From NCBI GenBank assembly GCA_002684315.1, contig NYVB01000019.1, forward strand, positions 6,857-18,935: a DNA stretch of 12,079 bases, written 5' to 3'. How positions within the stretch are numbered: the first letter of the stretch is position 1; the number at the start of each line of letters is the position of its first letter. A model generated the notes under the pieces. That model searched no databases, was not told the origin of the DNA, and saw only the letters and a program-made list of their open reading frames with translations. The translations under genes were made by a program, and so were the position numbers. This stretch comes from Planctomycetaceae bacterium (GTDB lineage Bacteria > Planctomycetota > Phycisphaerae > Phycisphaerales > SM1A02). Shown here in pieces: positions 7,263-12,079 of this stretch.

Positions 7263-8765
7263 ATGACTTTTCTTTTTCGTGAACTCAAGACACTTCCACT
7301 GCTTGCCTGGTGCGCTCGGATAATTCCGGGTCGTCCCACAGTCGAGGTCTGGCATGGTTCCTGGGTGGAGGTTCGACCCGATGGTTTCGTGGAAGGCGCC
7401 TGGGATGGCATGTTCTCGGAATTTCGTTTCGATGAGGCACGGACCTTCGCCGGCACCGGAGCGGTCACCACGAATGACGGGATCATGTTCGTCGCTGGGA
7501 CGGATCTGCAGGCTCGACTCTTCACTACTCAGCAGGATGGCGTGATCTGTGTTTCCAACTCACTTCCTTTCGTCATGGCGGGTTCCGGGAATCGACTGAG
7601 TGATCGATTCGGCTATTACAGCGGCGAATTCCTCTACCAATGTGTTCTTGGAATACACCGAAACCGACGCAGCCTCCCGATGCACCACGGTTCGGTGGAC
7701 TGTCACAAGTGCGTGAATCTTGAGATTCGGCCTGGCCGCCCCCCCCGTCTTTTGAAAAAGCGCGCGACCTCACCCCCCCGAAACTATGCAGAACACATCG
7801 AGACCTTGAACGATGCGATCGGTCGTACCATCACCAACGCCACCGATGGAACGAGGATCCACCCGTTTGAACCGGTGGTGACCCTGTCTCGCGGATATGA
7901 CTCGGTCATGGTGGCGGCCATTGCAAGCACGCGCGGTTGCAAGGAAGCTCTGACGTTCGTCGACCCGCCCCGACCGGACGCACCCCCAGTCGAGGATGGA
8001 GGGACTGCGATCGGAGAGAAGCTCGGGATGACGGTCAAGGAGTTCGATCACTTCGAGTTCCACCAACACGGCACACCGAGCGAAGCAGAATTCTGCGCCT
8101 ACCCACCTGCGATCGATTATCCACTCGCCACTCTTGAAAAACACCTCAAAGGTCGCATGCTGATGACCGGTTCATTCGGTGATTGCATTCTGTCCAAGTA
8201 TCCGGGCGATGCACAGCCTGATTTCAGACAATCCACGTTTCAGGGCCTGTGTGGATCAACCATGACTGAATTCCGACTCCGTGTCGGATGCATCAACTTT
8301 CCGCCACTGTTCATCAACGGACTGCACGTCGAAGCAGTTCGACGCATCTCGTGTTCCGAAGAGATGGCACCATGGTCCGTGGGTGGGAGGTATGACCGAC
8401 CGATCGCGCGTCGCTGCGCCGTCGAAGCAGGTGTTCCCAGTGAATGGTTCGGTATGCGAAAATATGGGAGTGGCTGGGGGCTGATCAAGAACGTCTCGGA
8501 ACTGAGTGCGGCATCACAAGAGGATTTTCGTGCCTACCTTGCAAGCGTTGAAAACCCGTCAGGTCCAGTGCATTCCCGCTTCAGCTGGCGGCTCGTACAG
8601 GTGTACATGCGGCTTCTTCGCCTGTTCAACATGAACACCAAGAAAATGAAGTACATACCGCGGTCAATGAAGAGATTCACAAGGCCGCCCCTCGAGGACC
8701 AGCTTTTTCGCTGGGGGATCAATCGCACGATGCCTCGATACGACGACGCGTTCAAATCAGATTGA
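7263..8765 (+). CDS. Asparagine-synthetase-like PP-loop protein (degenerate)
   Basis: This protein of about 500 residues appears to be a distant relative of asparagine synthase B. Residues 27-160 read like the N-terminal glutaminase (Ntn) half (WDGMFSEFRF; TNDGIMFVAGTDLQARLF; GVICVSNSLPFVMA) but lack the N-terminal catalytic Cys2, so ammonia would not come from glutamine. The second half carries the ATP-pyrophosphatase signature as TLSRGYDSVMVAAIAS (207-222), where the classical loop is SGGxDS. Downstream are GGTAIGEKLGMTVKEFD, a TGSFGD strand-loop (302-307, compare TGxGGDE in AsnB) and RPIARRCAVEAGVPSEWF near the C-terminus. It could be an ATP-dependent amide or amidine-forming enzyme for a small molecule, peptide or polysaccharide, but no such cluster is nearby. 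ATG 7263 is preferred because the hydrophobic MTFLFRELK start looks native; an in-frame ATG at 7218 would add 15 polar residues. Neither has a good ribosome site. It stands alone: divergent from the broken hydrolase and convergent with the PSP1 gene. Confidence 0.75.
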   Translation: MTFLFRELKTLPLLAWCARIIPGRPTVEVWHGSWVEVRPDGFVEGAWDGMFSEFRFDEARTFAGTGAVTTNDGIMFVAGTDLQARLFTTQQDGVICVSNSLPFVMAGSGNRLSDRFGYYSGEFLYQCVLGIHRNRRSLPMHHGSVDCHKCVNLEIRPGRPPRLLKKRATSPPRNYAEHIETLNDAIGRTITNATDGTRIHPFEPVVTLSRGYDSVMVAAIASTRGCKEALTFVDPPRPDAPPVEDGGTAIGEKLGMTVKEFDHFEFHQHGTPSEAEFCAYPPAIDYPLATLEKHLKGRMLMTGSFGDCILSKYPGDAQPDFRQSTFQGLCGSTMTEFRLRVGCINFPPLFINGLHVEAVRRISCSEEMAPWSVGGRYDRPIARRCAVEAGVPSEWFGMRKYGSGWGLIKNVSELSAASQEDFRAYLASVENPSGPVHSRFSWRLVQVYMRLLRLFNMNTKKMKYIPRSMKRFTRPPLEDQLFRWGINRTMPRYDDAFKSD

Positions 8766-8799
8766 CCGAACGCCAGTCACCTCAAGTCGCCACGTCATC

Positions 8800-8817
8800 G
8801 TGCGCTCCGGAGTGCAC
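8800..8817. terminator. Palindrome between convergent genes, possible bidirectional terminator hairpin
   Basis: An 18-base near-perfect palindrome (GTGCGCT, CCGG, AGTGCAC; one G-T pair) lies midway in the 83-base gap between the stops of the AsnB-like gene (8765) and the PSP1 gene (8849). Its position suits a shared terminator. Neither side has a clear T-run, so intrinsic termination is uncertain. Confidence 0.35.
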
Positions 8818-8848
8818 CTGCCCGCAACCGCCGGGACATGTGTCTGAT

Positions 8849-10276
8849 TCACGTGCTCTCTGGCGGAGTCCGATCTTCGGAACTTGATTTCTTTCGTCGT
8901 CGACGACGACGCTTCTTCTTGGACGCCGCCCCCGTGGACTTGCCTGGTTCGGAGGTCTTTTCGCTGCTTGCAGCACTCGAATCACCCGGGGCGGATGCAC
9001 TGGTACCGTCAGCGGTCTTCTTCTTTCGTCGGCGGCGGCGTTTCTTCTTGGCGGGCGGATCACCGATTTCGGAGGCACCGCTTCGTGCGGTTCCGGATCC
9101 GGGGCTGGCCTCTTCGGCCTGAGAGGCGGCGCGGTAGGCATCCTGTTGTTCGTCTTTCGACTTCCCGGATGACCCCTTGCCGCGTTTCTTCGAGCGAGAT
9201 CCCCTCTGCAGTTCCTCCACGGGCATGCCGCGAAGCGGATCACGGTGCGCCGACTTGCTCAGATCGATGGGTGCGTCGGGATCACAGAGCTCCTCGACGG
9301 GAACGGCGATCTGACGTCCATCCGATTCCAGTCTGACCAGGACCAGCTGGACAAGAATCTTGGAATCGATGACGAGTCCGGGACCCTCGGGCGTTCCAAC
9401 GCGACTCTTCTTGTGCGGGAGCTTCTTCTTCAATTCGGAATAGGTCTCATCCTCGTATCGAAGACAGCACATCAGTCGACCGCATCGACCGGAGATCTTG
9501 AGAGGGTCGAGGGTGGCCTTCTGGACCTTCGCCGAGCGCATCGAAACGGGTTTGAGGACCTTCAGGAAATTCTGACAACAGCAATGCTGTCCGCATTTCT
9601 CGTAGTCGGCGACCAGTCGAGCCTCATCCCGCGCACCGACCTGTCTCATCTCGATGCGGGCACTGAAGGACTTCGCCAGTTTCTGGACCAGCTCACGGAA
9701 ATCGACACGATCCTCGGCCGTGTAGTAGATGGCCAGTTGTTCCTCGGAGAGGATCGGTTCGAGTTCGACGACCTTCATGGCGTCACCGAATCCGGCATCG
9801 GCGACCATGCCCACGACCTCGGCCTTACGCGCTCGAACCTTGGATTGGATCTCGCTCCAACGATTCAGGTCCTCGACCGACGCCACACGCATGATCTTGC
9901 CATCGGTCCGAAACGGGTACTGCGTTCCACCGGAGTTCTCGATGTAGCCGAGCATCTCGTTGCGAGTGATCGACTTTCCACACCCTGAATTCGTGCAGGT
10001 CGTGGTCAGCATCTCCCCGATCTCGAGACCTCGATTGGTGCGGATCACCAGCTTGCTCCCGCATCCGGGCTTGGAGGGGCCGTCATAGGGGTACTCGGCG
10101 ACCAGCTTCATGACCCCGTAGCGAACCACGATCGATGTGGGAGGCTTCTTGTTCGCATAGATCTCCTCATCCGTCATCACGTCACGGCGTTCGGGATCGG
10201 CATCCTCTTCGAACATCGGGAGGCGGGCGATGGTGCCCCCGGAGGTGTACTGACTTCGAATCGTCTTTAATTCCAT
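8849..10276 (-). CDS. PSP1-domain protein, RicT/YaaT-like, with long basic C-terminal tail
   Basis: Residues about 48-345 form the PSP1/RicT domain. In B. subtilis, RicT (YaaT) works with RicA and RicF in a [4Fe-4S] complex that affects RNase Y-dependent RNA maturation. Diagnostic parts are LVIRTNRGLEIGEML (76-90), VDFRELVQKLAKSFSARIEMRQVGARDEAR, CGQHCCCQNFL (228-238) and ISGRCGRLMCCLRYED (261-276), which supply the cluster cysteines. An insertion at about 92-120 (TTTCTNSGCGKSITRNEMLG) adds Cys94 and Cys99, near Cys72, not found in the B. subtilis protein as I recall it. After residue 350 comes a low-complexity tail of about 125 residues, rich in Ser, Ala, Gly, Asp and Glu, with two Lys/Arg blocks at 410-420 and 453-463 that suggest nucleic-acid binding. 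At 475 residues it is longer than YaaT (about 275). The ATG at 10276 lacks a Shine-Dalgarno sequence, and a hairpin lies just upstream. It lies downstream of der on the same strand. Confidence 0.9.
   Translation of the reverse strand: MELKTIRSQYTSGGTIARLPMFEEDADPERRDVMTDEEIYANKKPPTSIVVRYGVMKLVAEYPYDGPSKPGCGSKLVIRTNRGLEIGEMLTTTCTNSGCGKSITRNEMLGYIENSGGTQYPFRTDGKIMRVASVEDLNRWSEIQSKVRARKAEVVGMVADAGFGDAMKVVELEPILSEEQLAIYYTAEDRVDFRELVQKLAKSFSARIEMRQVGARDEARLVADYEKCGQHCCCQNFLKVLKPVSMRSAKVQKATLDPLKISGRCGRLMCCLRYEDETYSELKKKLPHKKSRVGTPEGPGLVIDSKILVQLVLVRLESDGRQIAVPVEELCDPDAPIDLSKSAHRDPLRGMPVEELQRGSRSKKRGKGSSGKSKDEQQDAYRAASQAEEASPGSGTARSGASEIGDPPAKKKRRRRRKKKTADGTSASAPGDSSAASSEKTSEPGKSTGAASKKKRRRRRRKKSSSEDRTPPEST
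8888..8920 (-). repeat. Coding repeat, basic block copy 2 (C-terminal)
   Basis: It encodes KKKRRRRRRKK (residues 453-463 of the PSP1 protein). It is similar in DNA and protein to the block at 9017-9049, which suggests internal duplication or convergent simple-sequence growth. Arginine codons are mixed (CGT and CGA), so it is not a pure triplet repeat. Confidence 0.7.
9017..9049 (-). repeat. Coding repeat, basic block copy 1
   Basis: It encodes KKKRRRRRKKK (residues 410-420 of the PSP1 protein), with arginine codons CGC and CGA. It is separated from the second block by about 32 residues of Ser/Ala/Gly/Glu-rich linker. Confidence 0.7.
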
Positions 10277-10289
10277 GGCAACGACACCG

Positions 10290-10307
10290 CGGTTTCAAAA
10301 GAAACCG
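10290..10307. other. Perfect stem-loop upstream of the PSP1 gene
   Basis: CGGTTTC, AAAA, GAAACCG forms a seven-base perfect stem with a four-base loop, 13 bases before the PSP1 start codon on the minus strand. It has no T-run on either side. It may be a 5' leader structure affecting translation, or a protein-binding site; being about 140 bases past der it could also be a weak processing or termination site. The rest of the 10277-10444 gap holds only a small imperfect stem (ACCGT/ACGGT near 10335-10350) and no gene. Confidence 0.4.
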
Positions 10308-10444
10308 TCCCAGAGTTCTCGGAGCGTCAATCAAACCGTCCACACGGTGGAAAGCGCTCGTCAGTGGTCTGTCACCGGTCAGGTCGTTTGAACCCGTCAC
10401 GCGGGCCGGTGCACGTGTCGGGGTGAAGGTTTGCTGAACCCATG

Positions 10445-11914
10445 TTACGAGTCGAGGTCGTCGGTGTCATCATCAAACTCGATGTCATCCGTCACGGGAA
10501 TCCGATGGTCCCCGCCCTTGAGCGCGGAAAGTGAGATCCGGCTTCGTTCCGTGATCACGATTCTGATTGGAATCTCGGAGAACGGAAGCCTCTCACGAAG
10601 TCGATTCATCAGATACCGACGGTACCCGGCGGTGAACAAGGCGGGCTTGTTGACCACCAGGACGATGGTGGGAGGTGAGATTCCGACTTGAGCGGTGTAG
10701 AGGATCTTCGCCCGTGTTCCGAGCTTCGAGGACGGCCCTCGTTCGGAGATGATGTCCTTGATGATCCGGTTCATCTTTCCGGTGGATTCACGATGCTTCG
10801 CCTGACGCTCGAGATTCACCACGATCTTCATGAGATCGGTGAGCCCTTCGCTCTCCTTCGCGCTGATGAAGACGAGGGGTGCGTAGTCGATGCCGCGGAG
10901 TTCCTGAGTCAGGTATTCGACGTATTCCTGGGGTGATGTCGTATCCTGGACGAGATCGAACTTGTTGACCGCGATGACGGTCGGCTTGAACTGTTTCTGA
11001 AGTTCGAGCGAGAGCTTCTTCTCGACCTGGGAGATCTGCTTGGTCGCATCCAGAAGAAAGATGCAGACATCGGAACGCAACATCGCGTCACGTGCACGCA
11101 GGTTCGAGAAATATTCGACGTCATCGGCCCAGGACTTCTTCTTGCGAACACCCGCCGTGTCGATCGCGAGATACTTGTGACCGTTGATGTCGAGTTCGAC
11201 ATCGACCGAATCCCGGGTGGTACCGGCGATCTCGGAGACGATCACTCGCTTCTGACCCGCAAGCGCGTTGATCAGCGTGGACTTTCCAGCGTTGCGTTCA
11301 CCGACGATGGCGAACTTCAGGAGCTGTCGTTCCACGTGACCTTCGTGGTTCTCGGCGGCTTCCCAGAGCTTCTTCGCAAGCTTCGCGCGACCGAATCCGC
11401 TTTTCGCGGAGACGAAGACGGGATCACCGAAACCGAGTGCGAAGAACTCGTGCCCATGGGCTTCCCAGGATTCATCATCGACCTTGTTGACGACGGGCAG
11501 AACCTTTTCCGCGATTCCGCTCTTGCGCATGATGCCGGCGACGGTCTCGTCGAGTGCCGCCACGCCCGAATGCGCATCAAGCAGGAACACGATCAGATCC
11601 GCTTCACGCGTTGCGAAACGAATCTGTGATTCAATGGCGTCGGTGAGCATCGTGAGGTCCATGCCCGCATCGTCGAAGCGGGCACCCTCTCCGACGTAGA
11701 CCCCGTACCCGCCGGTGTCCGTCAACTCGGCGAATCTGACCTCGCGGTCGTCGATGTCGGTGGGCGCTGGGATCTCGAGCATGCCGGAGATGCGATCGCG
11801 AGTCACGCCGGGCGTGGGATCGACGATCGACACCCGGCGCCCGATGAGGCGGTTGAAGAGGCTGGACTTGCCGACATTGGGCCGTCCGACGATGGCGATG
11901 CGCAAAAGAGACAT
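10445..11914 (-). CDS. der: Ribosome biogenesis GTPase Der (EngA)
   Basis: Der is an essential tandem GTPase needed for maturation of the 50S ribosomal subunit. Domain 1 has G1 GRPNVGKS (10-17), the G2 region PTPGVTRDR, G3 DTGG (66-69), G4 NKVD (143-146) and G5 SAK (169-171). Domain 2 has G1 GERNAGKS (205-212), G2 AGTTRDS, G3 DTAG (252-255), G4 NKFD (317-320) and G5 SAK (351-353). The C-terminal KH-like domain (about 375-460) has TAQVGISPPTIVLVVNKP and the typical YRRYLMNRLRE. A short Asp-rich tail (DIEFDDDTDDLDS) ends the protein. The length of 489 is normal for the family. In the second P-loop GERNAGKS replaces the usual GRPNVGKS, but the Lys and Ser that bind phosphate and Mg are kept. The ATG at 11914 begins directly at the first G-domain strand; no clear ribosome site is visible. 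It follows the partial upstream gene by 54 bases on the same strand. Confidence 0.97.
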   Translation of the reverse strand: MSLLRIAIVGRPNVGKSSLFNRLIGRRVSIVDPTPGVTRDRISGMLEIPAPTDIDDREVRFAELTDTGGYGVYVGEGARFDDAGMDLTMLTDAIESQIRFATREADLIVFLLDAHSGVAALDETVAGIMRKSGIAEKVLPVVNKVDDESWEAHGHEFFALGFGDPVFVSAKSGFGRAKLAKKLWEAAENHEGHVERQLLKFAIVGERNAGKSTLINALAGQKRVIVSEIAGTTRDSVDVELDINGHKYLAIDTAGVRKKKSWADDVEYFSNLRARDAMLRSDVCIFLLDATKQISQVEKKLSLELQKQFKPTVIAVNKFDLVQDTTSPQEYVEYLTQELRGIDYAPLVFISAKESEGLTDLMKIVVNLERQAKHRESTGKMNRIIKDIISERGPSSKLGTRAKILYTAQVGISPPTIVLVVNKPALFTAGYRRYLMNRLRERLPFSEIPIRIVITERSRISLSALKGGDHRIPVTDDIEFDDDTDDLDS

Positions 11915-11968
11915 GGGAGGACGAGCATGACCCGTCGGATCCTTCCTGAAGCGTGGTGGCCGACCAGG

Positions 11969-12079
11969 TCAGTCGACCAGTACCACCACATCCTCCGGAG
12001 CGACGGCGAGTTCGATCGCGTCGCCCGGCTTGGTGTCAGTCCGCTCACGCGGATTGATTTCGAGAACCTTCAATACGGC
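11969..12079 (-). CDS. C-terminal end of an unidentified protein, possibly ABC-transporter TOBE-type domain (partial)
   Basis: The minus strand frame is open from the right edge to a TGA at 11969-11971, giving the last 36 residues. The sequence includes VLEINPRERTD, KPGDAIELAVAPED and ends VVVLVD. The pattern of a short strand, a GD turn, an alternating strand and a terminal PEDVVVL strand resembles the TOBE domain closing ATPase subunits of PotA/FbpC-type importers, but a fragment this short cannot prove it. Overlapping open frames on the same strand are weaker. It lies 54 bases upstream of der, so it could be transcribed with it. Confidence 0.6.
   Translation of the reverse strand, partial: AVLKVLEINPRERTDTKPGDAIELAVAPEDVVVLVD

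Noticed and set aside
8776..9243. Arg/Pro-rich 153-codon minus strand frame overlapping the PSP1 tail
   Set aside because: An artefact of the repetitive GC-rich tail sequence; no start site or homology.
9245..9988. 247-codon open frame on the + strand
   Set aside because: It lies wholly antisense within the PSP1 gene, whose protein has clear conserved motifs; the frame mirrors codon bias and shows no recognisable domain.
11803..12048. 81-codon open frame on the minus strand across the start of der
   Set aside because: It overlaps the conserved first P-loop of der and the better-supported partial frame ending at 11969; composition is shadow-like.

Overview
The window looks like a stretch of bacterial chromosome carrying mostly housekeeping genes at moderately high GC. 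The organism is probably a Gram-negative-type bacterium of the planctomycete group (Phycisphaerae-like). That is an inference from several features: an oversized signal peptidase I, a PSP1/RicT-like protein with a long basic tail, a Der GTPase with an acidic tail, a large secreted orphan protein, and weak or absent Shine-Dalgarno sequences. There is no rRNA gene, complete tRNA gene, CRISPR array or recognisable transposase. No gap between genes exceeds about 170 bases.

Left part (2-4201, + strand): three tightly packed genes form a likely operon. They are the C-terminal part of an MprF/YbhN-type flippase-like membrane protein, a 728-residue exported protein of unknown function whose ATG overlaps the flippase stop (ATGA), and, one base later, an RlmL-like THUMP methyltransferase. 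The methyltransferase keeps the family fold, but its catalytic NPPY motif is replaced by HGEY.

Middle part (4231-7202, - strand), convergent with the first block: read right to left it holds a 5'-truncated class C beta-lactamase-family serine hydrolase (pseudogene), a 579-residue signal peptidase I with about 280 extra residues between its catalytic boxes, and a small nitroreductase with a likely TTG start.

Junction and island (about 7170-8765): the hydrolase remnant stops abruptly beside a divergent + strand gene for a degenerate asparagine-synthetase-like PP-loop protein. An inverted repeat lies in the short gap. This is the best candidate in the window for an acquired or rearranged segment.

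Right part (8849-12079, - strand): read right to left, a partial gene end that may be an ABC-transporter TOBE-type domain, then der (ribosome-assembly GTPase), then a RicT-like PSP1 protein with two Lys/Arg blocks in its tail.

I see no complete, clearly novel multi-gene system. The most unusual items are the altered RlmL-like active site, the giant insertion in the signal peptidase, and the AsnB-like orphan at a broken-gene junction.
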